In this document: positions 25,356-35,394 of the stretch, one piece after another
Layout: the number at the start of each line of letters is the position of its first letter
How positions within the stretch are numbered: position 1 is the first letter of the stretch
Assembly (NCBI RefSeq): GCF_900660655.1
Contig: NZ_LR215035.1
Span: 124,001-188,000 of the forward strand
DNA length: 64,000 nt
Source: Mycoplasmopsis anatis
GTDB lineage: Bacteria > Bacillota_I > Bacilli_A > Mycoplasmatales > Metamycoplasmataceae
Reading direction: 5' to 3'
Made by a program: the position numbers and the translations under genes
Notes under the pieces: model-generated
What the model was told of the DNA's origin: nothing
Seen by the model: the letters and a program-made list of their open reading frames with translations, nothing else
Database searches by the model: none

Positions 25356-27187
25356 CCCACATTTCCCACTTAGCGTGATAAATGTGGGTATTTTTTTCAC
25401 TTATATTTATGAAATAAATATAAAAAATAATACTATTATGCTACTAATATGGTATAATATGTGTATGAAAAAGACTAATAAAAGAAACTGAATTATTTCT
25501 CGGTCAAAAAGAAATAAAGGAACATATATTTCGATTGGATATAGAAAATTAGATTCTGCAGGTTATGAAACCAGATTTGGTATTGGATATGAAGAAGAAT
25601 TTGATTCTTATCAGCCAAATTCAATTAAAATAATCCAAGAAATTATCAGAGAAATACCACTAAGTTGAACAAAAGAAAAAATAATTGAAATAATTGATAA
25701 AAAAATAAAACAAAAAATTGTTAAAAAACCTGAAATTTACGAAAGATACAAAGGTCTTGAACTTATACAAGATATGGTAAATTACTTTAATATATTTGAA
25801 AATTGTACTGAGACAAAGTCAATAAGTCTAAATTCAATTGTTGTTCAACAACTTTACCAAAAAATCACAAATCCAATAAGTGTTTTTGCAACGTATAAAG
25901 AATCATTAAAACATAATATAAATAGTTTTAAGAAGAATTCTTTTTACAGATCGCTTGATTATTTAGCAATAAATCAAAATCAAATTCTTAAAAACGTTAA
26001 CAAAAAAATTATTGAAAATTATAAAAGGGATATTTCTATCGTTTGATATGATTCTACAACATCATACTTTGAAACCTTTGATAGAAAAGGTTATAAAAAA
26101 CCCGGATTTTCAAAAGATGGTAAGTTCAAAGAAGATCAAATTGTTATTGGATTAGCAACAGATTCTAATGGAATTCCAATTCATTACAAAGTATTTCCAG
26201 GAAATACTGCAGATTCAAAAACTTTCATACCTTTTGTCCTGGATTTATTAAAAACTTATGAAATAAAAAATGTAACAATAATTGCTGATAAAGGTATGAG
26301 TGTAAATAAAAATATAAGATTTTTAGAAGATAAAAAATTGAATTATGTTATTTCTTATAGATTAAAATCTTCAAGCAAAGCATTCAAAGAATACGTTATT
26401 AATGATGAAGATTATATATCTGAAAATGGAATGCTAATTAAGAGTAGAGAAATTATTTCAACTTATAAAAAAGGAAGAAGTAATGGTAATTACAGAAAAC
26501 AAATAATTACTTTTAGTCAAAAAAGAGCATCAAAAGATAAAAAAGATCGCGAACAATTAATTGACAATTTTAATAAAATAGCAAACAAAGAAGGAAAAGT
26601 TTCTTTTGAAGATATGGCTTCAAATAAGAAATATAGATTTTTCAAAGCTGTCGAAAATAAAGCTTACTATGTTCTTGATACCGAAAAAATTGAAGAAGAT
26701 CAAAAATATGATGGATACTATATTTACGAAACAAACAGATTTGATTTACAAGAAACTGAAATCGTTTCATTGTATGCAAAACAATGGCAAGCAGAAGAGA
26801 ATTTTAGAGTTCTAAAAGGTAATTTATCTTTAAGACCAATGTATCTTTCAACTTGAAACCACATCAAAGGTTATATTTGTCTTTCGTTTCTAAGTTTAGT
26901 TATTATTAAGTTTTTAGTTTATAAAGTTAACAAGTACACTGGACTTTCAGAAAAAGATAGATTCACAGTAGAAAAAATAACTTCTATTATGAAAGATGTT
27001 AAAGAAGCAGAAAGATATTATGATGGAAAATTAATAGAAAGCTTAGAAATTAAAAATTCAATCACTGAACAATCATGAGATGATTTCAATCTCATAAAAC
27101 ACATTTTTAGTGAAATTAAAAAATAACTACCAAACATTAAAATTGTTTGATAGTTTTTTATTTATGCTACTAAGTGGGAAACATAGG
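25356..27187 (+). mobile_element. IS1634-family (IS4 superfamily) insertion sequence
   Basis: The element is about 1832 bp, bounded by imperfect inverted repeats of 18 bp (CCCACATTTCCCACTTAG at the left, complement of the right end CCTATGTTTCCCACTTAG). It carries one transposase and an internal hairpin terminator near 27127-27160. It sits inside the EIIA part of a PTS gene in opposite orientation and is flanked by 570-bp direct repeats. IS1634 of Mycoplasma mycoides is known to make long, variable target duplications, so family, structure and behaviour agree. Confidence 0.92.
25465..27126 (+). CDS. IS1634-family transposase
   Basis: The 553-residue DDE transposase is intact in one frame (TGA as Trp). 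Recognisable blocks are WYDSTTSYFETF with the first Asp, ITIIADKGMS-type second block (IIADKGM) and YAKQWQAEENFRVLKGNL, the Y-x2-(R/K/Q)-x3-E-x6-K signature of the IS4 superfamily. A TGGTATAAT extended -10 lies just upstream of ATG 25465. The element therefore looks able to transpose. Confidence 0.93.
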
Positions 27188-28993
27188 AATAATTGGAGTT
27201 GTTAATTCATAACCTTCTTTTTTGATAGCTTTAATATCAAATTTAATTAGATTATCACCTAATGAAACTCTATCACCAACTTTAAGATTTGATTTAAAAT
27301 GTTTTCCATTTAATTTTACAGTATCTATACCGATGTGCATTAAAACTTCCATACCATCATCTGATTTTAGACCAATAGCGTGTTTTGAATCCATAACCAC
27401 TTGAACAGTACCGTTAAAAGGAGCTCTTAAAATTCCTTCTTTAGGTTCAATTGCATAGCCTTTTCCAAGAACTTCTGAAGCAAAAGTTGCATCATTAACA
27501 TCTTTAAGGGCAATAGTTTTTCCGCTCATTGGGTTGTATAAAGTTAATTTTTTAACTTTAATTTTGTTTAAAATCATAGCTTTTTTAGAGAATTGAATTT
27601 TATCACTTGAAATTATAAGAGTTAGTACAAATGTTAAAATAATAGCAATTCCCGCAATAATAGCGGTGTAAGTAATATTCTCTCAACTTCCATTTGGACT
27701 AATAAATTCAGCAATACTTAATAGCGCCGGTGTAGCACCTGCATAAGCAGTAACTCCTAAAATTCCGTATGCTATACCACCTAAGAATGATACAAATGAA
27801 ACTACCATAATAGGTTTTTTATATTTAAGGTTAACACCATACATAGCTGGTTCAGTAATTCCTGTTAAAAGAGCAAGTACCCCAGCAGAAATAGCTTGAG
27901 ATCTTTCTGATTTGTCTTTTAATTTAAATGAATATGCAAGCGCTGCTGAACCTTGCGCTAAGTTAGCAAGCAACATAGCTGGTAATGTGAATGGATCGTT
28001 ACCTGTAGCTGGATCTGCTAATAATATAAGTGTAACAGCATAGAAAGCTCAGTGCATACCTGACATAACTAAGAATGGCATAGCCCCACCGATAATTCCA
28101 ATAGCAAGTCATGGTGCATATCCATATACTCATTTAAGAGCGATCATTATTCATTTACCAATGATATTTCCTAATGGAGCTAAAGCAAATAATGTTATAA
28201 CTCCAGCAACAATTAATACCAATGGAGGTTTTAAGAAACTCTTAATAATATTAGGTATTATTTTATCAAACACTCAGTCAACATATTTAAGTGAAATAAC
28301 AGCGAATAAAGCTGGTAAGAAACTGGATGAATATGTACCAGTTACAATAGGTAAAAATCCAAATAATTTAATACCATCTTGTGTTGCAAATTTTGCAGCA
28401 TTTTCTGAATCGAATAATGCAATTAAATTAGGGTGAATTAATAAAGCCACGACTGCAAGCGCCATTGCCATATTTACCTTTAATTGTTTAGATGCAGTGT
28501 ATGCTAAACCTAAAGGCAAGAAGTAAAAAGCTGTATCAGCTAAGGCACTTAAAATTACATAAGTGTGATTTGTTTCAGAAAGAACATTAGTTAATGAAGG
28601 TCCAAGAATTAAAACAAGAACCTTTAATAATCCTCCACCAATTAAGGCAGGGAATAATGGTGAGATACATGCAGAAATAAATGGCAATATACTTCCAAAA
28701 AATTTCTTAATATCGAATCCAGTTTTAGTAGTTTCTTCTTTGTGACCAAAACCAGATAGTGAGTTCATTTCATCATAAAGTTTGTTTACATGGGTACCAA
28801 TAATTATTTGATATTGATTCCCTACTTTCATGACACCTTGAACCCCTTTAAGAGATGAAATGCTTTTATCATCTACTTTAGAGTAATCATTAAGCTCAAA
28901 TCTTAATCTAGTCATACAGTGTGTAAGAGACTTAACATTCTCTGTCCCACCAACTTCATTAAGAATAGATTGAGCTAATTCTTTATTAGTCAT
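27170..28993 (-). CDS. Beta-glucoside PTS permease EIIBCA, 3' end replaced by IS sequence
   Basis: The protein imports and phosphorylates beta-glucosides. I start at ATG 28993 behind AGGAGG, giving 607 residues. EIIB (about 1-85) has the active Cys in THCMTRLRFEL; EIIC (about 100-440) has about ten membrane segments and the GITEPAMYGVN loop; EIIA (from about 470) has both His regions. The frame enters the IS at 27187 and stops at TAG 27170, so about 32 native C-terminal residues of EIIA are replaced by MFPT. The lost part survives in the ORF at 24681-25175. The B and C domains are complete. Confidence 0.92.
27188..27757. repeat. 570-bp direct repeat, right copy (IS1634-type target duplication)
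   Basis: This is the second copy of the segment at 24786-25355. It covers the end of EIIC, the linker and most of EIIA. It is in frame with the upstream part of the permease gene. Confidence 0.92.
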
Positions 28994-29024
28994 TTTTCCT
29001 CCTATCATTTATTTATATGGAAAG

Positions 29025-29849
29025 TTAAAATTCTCGGTTTAGTTTTTCAATGTAAAGTATTAAATATGCTTTTTCTTCAGTTGAAACATCTTTTTTATAT
29101 TTCAGTGAAATCATCTTTACTACTTTTTCAACACATTGAGCGGGTTGTGGATATGAGTTACTTATAGTTGTATATAAATTATCGTCATTATTAAATGGTT
29201 TATTTAGATAAATGCGACTAATCAATCCTCGTAGATGCATGATAAAGCGATAATATGAAAAGGAATTTATATCATAATGTCTAGAGAAAAAAGTTTCTAC
29301 AATTTTAATAATATCTTTAATAAAACTTAAAGTAGTTTGAATTTCTTCACGTTGTTCAACTTGAGCATTAACAAAGTGCATTGCGATAAATGTAGCTTCA
29401 TCGTCAGTTACTTGTATATTAAGCTTATCATTCATTAATTTACATGCATATTGGCCAATTAAGAATTCTTTATCAAAAAGTCGTGATATTTCAAGAGTAA
29501 GACTATTTGTTAGCTCTTGATTGTTTTTATATCTAGTAACTACCCCAGCTATGTGGTCTGGAACAGTTAAATGAATAAACTCATTTAATGGAGTACGAAG
29601 AATTTGTTTACCATATTGAATAACTGTTTCAGAAATATCTAGTATTTCAGAATCAATATTCTTAGTTAAATTTATATATTTTTGATAAAACTCATCAGAT
29701 AAAATAAATACTTGTTGATTTTGATTTTCGTTTATTTTATCCCCAACTTTGTGGTTAAATCCTAAACCTTTTTCTAAGATAATTTTATCTTTGCCATCAT
29801 TATCAGTTACAATAACAGCATTGTTATTTAATATTTTTTTAATTTCCAC
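29025..29849 (-). CDS. licT: BglG/LicT-family transcription antiterminator
   Basis: LicT-type proteins bind a RAT hairpin in the leader RNA and prevent termination when beta-glucoside is present. The 274-residue protein has the CAT RNA-binding domain (EIKKILNNNAVIV at the start) and two PRDs with conserved His, e.g. FIHLTVPDHIAGV and FIAMHFVNAQ. I choose GTG 29849 because it follows GGAGG and gives the normal N-terminus; a TTG at 29867 would add seven atypical residues. The permease gene starts 31 bp downstream. Confidence 0.93.
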   Translation of the reverse strand: MEIKKILNNNAVIVTDNDGKDKIILEKGLGFNHKVGDKINENQNQQVFILSDEFYQKYINLTKNIDSEILDISETVIQYGKQILRTPLNEFIHLTVPDHIAGVVTRYKNNQELTNSLTLEISRLFDKEFLIGQYACKLMNDKLNIQVTDDEATFIAMHFVNAQVEQREEIQTTLSFIKDIIKIVETFFSRHYDINSFSYYRFIMHLRGLISRIYLNKPFNNDDNLYTTISNSYPQPAQCVEKVVKMISLKYKKDVSTEEKAYLILYIEKLNREF

Positions 29850-29864
29850 AATACCTCCAAAATA

Positions 29865-29943
29865 CAAAAAAAGACAACACCTTAAAAGTATGTGCGTATA
29901 AACACATTACTTATATGAGGTATTGCCCTTATGGTAACAAGCC
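29865..29943 (-). promoter_or_regulatory. RAT antiterminator and overlapping terminator in the licT leader
   Basis: On the minus strand the segment 29943-29918 reads GGCTTGTTACCATAAGG followed by GCAATACCT, which matches the RAT pattern for BglG/LicT proteins. Its 3' half can instead pair with AGGTGTTGTC (29882-29873) to form a 10-bp stem followed by seven T residues, an intrinsic terminator. The two structures exclude each other, the classic antitermination switch, and the operon would be self-induced by LicT. Confidence 0.85.
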
Positions 29944-30386
29944 TTTATTGTAAAAAAAATATATCAATTATATATATAGAAATTAAAAAAACTTTTATAA
30001 CTATTTTATAGTACTAAACGTCAATTTTTGGAGGTAATCAATCTAGTGTTAATATAACTAAATTCACAAAAATTAAATTTTTAATTAAATAAAGATATTA
30101 AATTTTCTAGTCTATTAAAAATCAGAAAAACGTCTTTAAAATGAATATATCAATCATAAAAGTGTTTGTTATTTATCTTTTGACTTCAAGTTTTTTAATG
30201 CTATTAAAGTACATCGAAGAAAAAAGTATATACACTTGTGCTTTCTTAATATGATCATTGTTCATTATTTGACATAAGTTTACGGTAGTCTATATTGATC
30301 TTCAAATACAAATATTATAATAATCATATTTTATATTTTTTGGAGTTATTTAATATGTTATAAATCATTTAAATTGCAAACAAATA
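29944..30386. other. Intergenic region between divergent operons
   Basis: About 440 bp with no ORF that has a start, Shine-Dalgarno and recognisable product. It should contain the licT promoter (minus-strand TATAAT near 29967-29972) and upstream sequence of the AbiEi gene. Confidence 0.5.
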
Positions 30387-30412
30387 CTCTTTAATTTTGT
30401 ATAATTAAAGAG
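30387..30412. promoter_or_regulatory. Inverted-repeat operator over the promoter of the AbiEi gene
   Basis: A perfect 10-bp inverted repeat CTCTTTAATT/AATTAAAGAG with a 6-nt centre covers the -10 box TATAAT (30400-30405). Its place suggests autorepression by the AbiEi-type protein, which has a helix-turn-helix domain. Confidence 0.6.
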
Positions 30413-30429
30413 CAAATGTTGGAGGTATT

Positions 30430-31008
30430 ATGTTAGAAGTATTTTTTAGTAAAAATGATCTATTAACAGTAAGAGAAGCTAAAAATCTTGGAATAAGTAG
30501 ATATAAGCTTTTTAATTTAGTTAAAAAAGGATATCTAGAAAGATTAAAAAATGGAATATATAAGAAAAGAGAAACACTCAATGATGAATTTGCAGCTATT
30601 TCAGTAAAGAATGAAAATGTTGTTTTTTCATATCATACTGCTTTATTTTTATACGACCTATCTGATAGGGTTCCGAATATATTTCATATAAGCGTACCAC
30701 AAGGTTATAATGTAAGACATATTAAAAAGCATACGAATTCTATTAGAGTGCACTATATCAAAAGAGAAAATTTCGAATTAGGAATCTCAGAAATTAAAAC
30801 TCCGTATGGTAATAAGGTTAAAATTTATGATTTAGAGAGAACAATATGTGATATTGTTTCTCAGAGAAGAAATATTGATAGACAGATATATGTAGATGCA
30901 CTAAAAGGTTATTTTAAGAGAAATGATAAAAATTTAAGAAAGCTTATAAAGTATAGTGTTATTCTAGGTGTTGAAGAAGAAATAAGAAAATATATTGAAA
31001 TTTTATAA
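30430..31008 (+). CDS. AbiEi-family antitoxin-like regulator, without toxin partner
   Basis: The 192-residue protein has an N-terminal winged-helix domain (LLTVREAKNLGISRYKLFNL...GIYKK) and the AbiEi antitoxin C-terminal domain, with VVFSYHTALFLYDLSDRVP and YDLERTICDIV as typical blocks. In type IV systems AbiEi represses its operon and opposes the nucleotidyltransferase toxin AbiEii. No AbiEii gene follows: an M42 peptidase comes next. It has a GGAGG Shine-Dalgarno and a palindromic operator at its promoter. Confidence 0.85.
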   Translation: MLEVFFSKNDLLTVREAKNLGISRYKLFNLVKKGYLERLKNGIYKKRETLNDEFAAISVKNENVVFSYHTALFLYDLSDRVPNIFHISVPQGYNVRHIKKHTNSIRVHYIKRENFELGISEIKTPYGNKVKIYDLERTICDIVSQRRNIDRQIYVDALKGYFKRNDKNLRKLIKYSVILGVEEEIRKYIEIL

Positions 31009-31107
31009 GGATGGTAGAAATACGCGAATATCGCTACAAATTTTTTCATCATCCAAAATATTAAATTATTTGTATTATAATTTAGTTAGATTATTATTAA
31101 GGAGAAA

Positions 31108-32193
31108 ATGATGGTTAAATATAAAGATTTATTTGATAGATTAAATGTTTACATGAACATTGAAGCTATGTCGCGTTTTGAAGAACCTGTTGTGGATGAA
31201 TTAAAAAGAAACATTTCAAGCTCAAAATTTGAAATCACTAGAGATGGTTTTGGTTCATTTATTGCATTAAAAAAATCTAAGAAAGCAAATGCACCAAAAG
31301 TTATGGTAGCAGCACATATGGACGAGGTTGGATATTTAGTTAGAATGATTAAAGATAATGGGAATATTCTAGTTAGTCCAGTTGGGGGAGTGTGACCTAC
31401 AACAGTTATTGGTACTAAAGCTAAATTAGTAACTAATAGTGAAAATAAGATTTTTTATGGAGTTTTTGGTCACACATCAATTCACATTTTAGAAGCTGAA
31501 AAAGTAAATAAAGCAATTACAAGTAAGGAGTTATTTGTTGACTTTGGTTTCATGTCTAAAAAAGAAGTTGAAGAAGCAGGAATTGAAATTGGTGATAGAA
31601 TTTATATCAGTGGTGAAACAATTCAATTCCCGAATAATATCGTTGGTGGAAAAGCAATGGATAACCGTGCTGGTGTAACTGCTATGGAATTTATTGCTAA
31701 AAATATTGAAGATCTTGAACTTGATTGTGATGTATACTTAGTAGGTACTGTTCAGGAAGAAGTAGGAACACGTGGTGCTAAAACTTCAGTTTCAATTATT
31801 AATCCAGATGTTGCTTTTGCAGTTGACACTGGAGCTAGTCATGATACTAGCGACTGTATACCTGGCGTACCAGTTTTAGGTAAAGGAGCTGCTATTTTAA
31901 TTAAAGATGGTGGAACTCTTACAGATCCAATGTTAGTAAATGATTTAATGACTATTTCAAAAGAAAAAGACATTAAAGCTTATAAATATATTGCTGAAGG
32001 TGGTGGAACTGATGCTTCACAATTACAATATGGACAAGGTGGAGTTTCAACAGTAACGGTAAGTATTCCACAAAGATATTTACATTCACCAATAGGTTTA
32101 GCTAGCTTAGTTGATATTGAGGCAACAATTGATTTAGTTAGCGAATTTATTAAATCATTTAATAGTGAAAAATTAAAAGAATACAGAAAATAA
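31108..32193 (+). CDS. M42-family metallo-aminopeptidase
   Basis: The enzyme removes N-terminal residues from peptides in the cytoplasm, usually as a large tetrahedral complex with two metals. The 361-residue protein has AAHMDEVGYLVR (metal His and Asp), KAMDNRAGV (bridging Asp), QEEVGTRGA (catalytic Glu) and GGGTDASQ. ATG 31108 and 31111 both fit the GGAG Shine-Dalgarno. A -10 box TATAAT lies at 31076-31081. A terminator shared with convergent rbfA follows. Confidence 0.92.
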
Positions 32194-32196
32194 TTA

Positions 32197-32236
32197 AAAA
32201 ATATGAGAGTTTAATTCTCATATTTTATTTTATTTT
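32197..32236. terminator. Terminator between the M42 peptidase and rbfA
   Basis: The arms AAATATGAGA/TCTCATATTT enclose a loop; a T-rich run follows on the plus strand and an A-rich run precedes it, so it can serve both convergent genes. Confidence 0.8.
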
Positions 32237-32573
32237 ATTCTTCATTCTTAATATCTCTAAGAATTTTGTCTATTCTACTACCGTTTTGGCTAACAGTATC
32301 AAGTTCAAAAACAACTTGAGGAACTTTTCTTCAATCTAAACTTTTAGATAAAACAGTTCTTACATATCCAGCAGCATTATTTAAAGCTTCTAAACCTTTA
32401 GTAGTATTACCTGAAAGATTTACATATACCTTAAGATGTGAAAGATCATTACTTAAATACACGTCCATAACCACTGGATCAATAATATTTGAGTTAGTTA
32501 ATTCGTTAGTTACGATATCACTAACTAATAAATGTACTCTTGCTTGTTTTCTTTGTAAATTAATATTATTCAT
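32235..32573 (-). CDS. rbfA: Ribosome-binding factor A
   Basis: RbfA binds immature 30S subunits and helps 16S rRNA 5'-end maturation. The 112-residue protein has the KH-like fold order, with VVMDVYLSNDLSHLKVYVNL and YVRTVLSKSLDWRKVPQVVFELD; the Trp is a TGA. It starts 8 nt after the end of the upstream nuclease-like gene. Confidence 0.93.
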
Positions 32574-32581
32574 ATAACCCC

Positions 32582-33586
32582 CTATTTATTAACTAAATAC
32601 TTTTTTAGTTCGTTGACTTTATTTTTAAGTGAACTACTTAATTCAGAAACTAAATTTATTTGTTCATTGGAATTATCAATATAATCCAAAAGATTTTTAA
32701 TTTTAATAGTTTCTTTTCTATAAATGATAGCTTTATTTTTATCGAGTTTTTGTTTGGTTAAGTATGTAATCAATTGTTCATTTCTTTTATTTAATTTTTC
32801 AATTAATTCACTTATTGTAGTTTCATCGACATACCCAATAAAACTTAAATATTTTCTTAAGTTTCTTAGGAAATTAAATTCCCTAATAGACTTATTTTTT
32901 AAATTACGCTTATTTATTTCTTCTTCAATAATTCTTTGTACTTCTATTTGATGTTTTTCCATGTAAATTAAACGTTTAACATCATCTTTGTTATATTTAA
33001 CTAATTGTTGTTTTAATATGTCAAAATCAATTTTGTTTAACTCGGAACTTTTGAAATAACGTTTTTTGTAATTGCAATAAAGTAAAAAACCTACATAATT
33101 TGCTTTTATACCTGTTCGTGTTGAATCAAGAATTTTTCTATAGAAAGAATCATTAATGTCCAATTTATCAAAATATTCAAAGTATTTATCAGTATTTAAA
33201 AAATGTTTTGTTGCAACACTTAGAGAAAGTTGTAAATTGATGTTAATTATATTTTTTGTTGGTAAATTGAATATTTTCTTAGTAACTTCGTTTTCTAATT
33301 GAGGATTTCAACCAATAAATTGAATATTATTTTCATTAATCTCAATTTCTTGCTCTAGAATTTTTTGAATATCTTTAGTTAAATATTCCTTCAAATCATG
33401 ATAAAGTTGTTTTATGTTCATTGATTTTAATTTAATGATTCTTGTTTTGTAATATTCTTGATAATATTTATCTATATATCCAATAGTGTAACAAAACGGA
33501 TAATTACTTTTTACATGAGAACCTAATATAGTTGTAAATGGAGGTGTAATCGCCTCAAAGTCAATGTAGATCTTATACTTCTCCAT
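32582..33586 (-). CDS. Hypothetical protein with DEDD-type exonuclease-like motifs
   Basis: The 334-residue protein is not assigned with certainty. It begins YKIYIDFEAITPP, like the first acidic motif (DxE) of DnaQ-type 3'-5' exonucleases, and has YNKDDVKRLIYM, like the third motif (Y-x3-D). This arrangement is seen in DUF2779-type predicted nucleases. The C-terminal third (about 210-334) is lysine-rich and coiled coil. It is in the minus-strand operon with rbfA and just downstream of pgsA. Confidence 0.6.
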
Positions 33587-33632
33587 TTATTCCTTTCTAA
33601 TAATATTATAAATTAAAAATAAGCCTTTTGGC

Positions 33633-34349
33633 CTATTTCATAAATTTAATTGCAGCACTTATATATTGATACCCACTAATTACATTAAATATTGCGGCAA
33701 TCATGAGAGGAATGCTTAAGCAATATATGAACGTTTCGTAATTAGTTTCAATTAGTGGGGTTTTAAAAGTGAGGGGATCAAAAAATGAAGTAGTTTTAAT
33801 ATTGTAAGTAATTAGGAAAATAAACATAATCACAATTCCGACACTCATTAAAACAGTTTTAATCTTTCCATTAATATTTGCTTCAACTGATACATTATTT
33901 TTTGCTAAAACAGTTCTACATCCAGCAACTACTAAATCTCTAGCTAAAAAGATAATCACAACAAAAAGAGGAATTGCTTTAAGTCCCAATAAAAGTAATA
34001 AAGAAATTGTTGTAATCATTTTATCAGCAATAGGATCTCAAAGTTTTCCAAAATCGCTTACTAAGTTTTTTTCTCTAGCAATTTTTCCATCAAAGAAATC
34101 AGTAATCATAGCAACAATAAAGATTATTAAGATAAACAGTAAAAATACTACTAATGCAATTTTGTATGGATTATTTATTCAACCCCTGTATAAATCATTT
34201 GAATTAGGAATATATTTATTTGCTAAAATATTCATTAAAAACGCTAATAGTGAAAAAATAAAGAGTGGAACTGATAAAAATAATCTAATTACCGTTAATT
34301 TATTAGGTAAATTTAATTCATTGAATTTATTTAAATAATTTGTTTTCAT
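33633..34349 (-). CDS. pgsA: CDP-diacylglycerol-glycerol-3-phosphate 3-phosphatidyltransferase
   Basis: PgsA makes phosphatidylglycerol phosphate in the membrane. The 238-residue protein has the CDP-alcohol phosphotransferase motif in DFFDGKIAREKNLVSDFG followed by KLWDPIADK, with all conserved Asp residues, and five or six membrane segments. The ATG overlaps the end of the upstream gene (34327-34902) by 23 bp, so the genes are coupled. Confidence 0.94.
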
Positions 34350-34902
34350 AGTATTTTAAAACCCTTTCTTCGAAGTTTTTTAATTTATCTTCATCATAAG
34401 AATCTTTGTTTTGCTCAAAAAGTCTTTCAATTTCTAATAGTGAATTATTACATTTTTTAGCTCAGTTATTACTTTTATTATCCTTTAAGGTTATTATATG
34501 ATTTACATATTTTTTATAATCAATGTTAAATAAAATTAAATCTTTAAAATATTGCTCACTAAGTAAATCTGTAATAATACTGTGAGTAGTATTTGTTAAA
34601 TCACCCATATTATATCGACCAATACTTACAGTGAATTCATTTAAATATTTTTCATTTGTTTTAATAATATAGTGCATTTTAGCAAGTGATTCATTATATT
34701 CATCCTTAGATTTCATTTCTAAGTCTAAAGCTTGTTTTTTAAGTTTTTTCTTATCTAATTGACCTTTAATATATGAATAAGAAATCCAAGCTAAAAAAAT
34801 AACTCCAACTACTGCTAAAATAATTCAGGATACTGGTGTGTTAAATATCTGAGTGAATCCCCCTTTTGAACCAGATGTTTCAAATGATTTTATTAATTGC
34901 AC
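34327..34902 (-). CDS. Membrane-anchored hypothetical protein
   Basis: The 191-residue protein starts with GTG 34902 behind AGGAGG. It has one membrane segment (about residues 27-47, VSWIILAVVGVIFLAWI), then a lysine-rich, probably coiled-coil domain. I see no known enzyme motif. It overlaps pgsA by 23 bp, so it may be linked with lipid synthesis or simply share the operon. Confidence 0.7.
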
Positions 34903-35081
34903 AAATCCTCCTAAATATTAATAATATTAATTTTAAACTAATTTTAATAAAATCATAATAATCAATGTGAAGTTAATTGATCTATTGAAATTTAATAAAA
35001 AATATTTAAATTTTCTAATAAATTTTTAGTTAATTTTTTTTGGAAAAATATTTAAATGCTATATAATATTAAAGCAAACAC

Positions 35082-35165
35082 GGGGGGATAGCAAAGCGGC
35101 CAAATGCGGGTGGCTGTAACCCACTTTCTTAGGATTCGGGGGTTCGAATCCCTCTCCCCCCACCA
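35082..35165 (+). tRNA. tRNA-Tyr (anticodon GTA)
   Basis: An 84-nt class II tRNA with a long variable arm and encoded CCA. The anticodon loop CTGTAAC gives GTA; the acceptor stem is GGGGGGA/TCCCCCC. A TATAAT box at about 35061-35066 is the promoter for the tRNA pair. Confidence 0.95.
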
Positions 35166-35168
35166 TAT

Positions 35169-35243
35169 TGTCCCATCGCCAAGCGGTAAGGCAACGGGTT
35201 TTGGTTCCGTCATGCGTTAGTTCGAATCTAACTGGGACAGCCA
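35169..35243 (+). tRNA. tRNA-Gln (anticodon TTG)
   Basis: A 75-nt cloverleaf with acceptor stem TGTCCCA/TGGGACA and anticodon loop TTTTGGT, giving anticodon TTG; the discriminator is G and CCA is encoded. It is the likely substrate of the GltX-GatCAB route and is 3 nt after tRNA-Tyr. Confidence 0.95.
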
Positions 35244-35244
35244 T

Positions 35245-35266
35245 ATCACCAGTAAGTGGTGATTTT
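35245..35266 (+). terminator. Terminator of the tRNA pair
   Basis: The arms ATCACCA/TGGTGAT with a 5-nt loop are followed by T residues just behind tRNA-Gln. Confidence 0.85.
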
Positions 35267-35278
35267 TATTTTAAAAAT

Positions 35279-35299
35279 TACAGAGAATTAATCTCTGTA
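35279..35299. repeat. Repeated hairpin ACAGAGA-N5-TCTCTGT, copy 1
   Basis: The same 21-bp hairpin occurs at 40421-40441. Sequence beyond it (35308-35330) matches the reverse complement of sequence next to the second copy, so the two are inverted copies of a longer repeat. Confidence 0.6.
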
Positions 35300-35381
35300 T
35301 TCCTTTTTTAAACCTTCAAGTGCAAACACTTCTCTTATGTTTATTTTACATAAAAATTAAATATTTTTTATAAAAAGCCTT

Positions 35382-35394
35382 GCTGTGTTTGAGT
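35382..35394. repeat. 13-bp target duplication, left copy
   Basis: GCTGTGTTTGAGT occurs directly before the IS30-type element and again directly behind it (36828-36840). Confidence 0.8.

Noticed and set aside
27222-27404. Plus-strand 60-codon ORF repeated at 24820 and 27222
   Set aside because: It appears twice only because the 570-bp target duplication copies the antisense of EIIA.
25107-27509. 570-bp repeats as an assembly artefact
   Set aside because: The copies differ at one base, each joins the IS at a clean boundary, and long duplications are a known trait of this IS family.
35059-35244. Minus-strand 61-codon ORF over the tRNA pair
   Set aside because: It is the antisense reading of tRNA-Tyr and tRNA-Gln and has no coding features.
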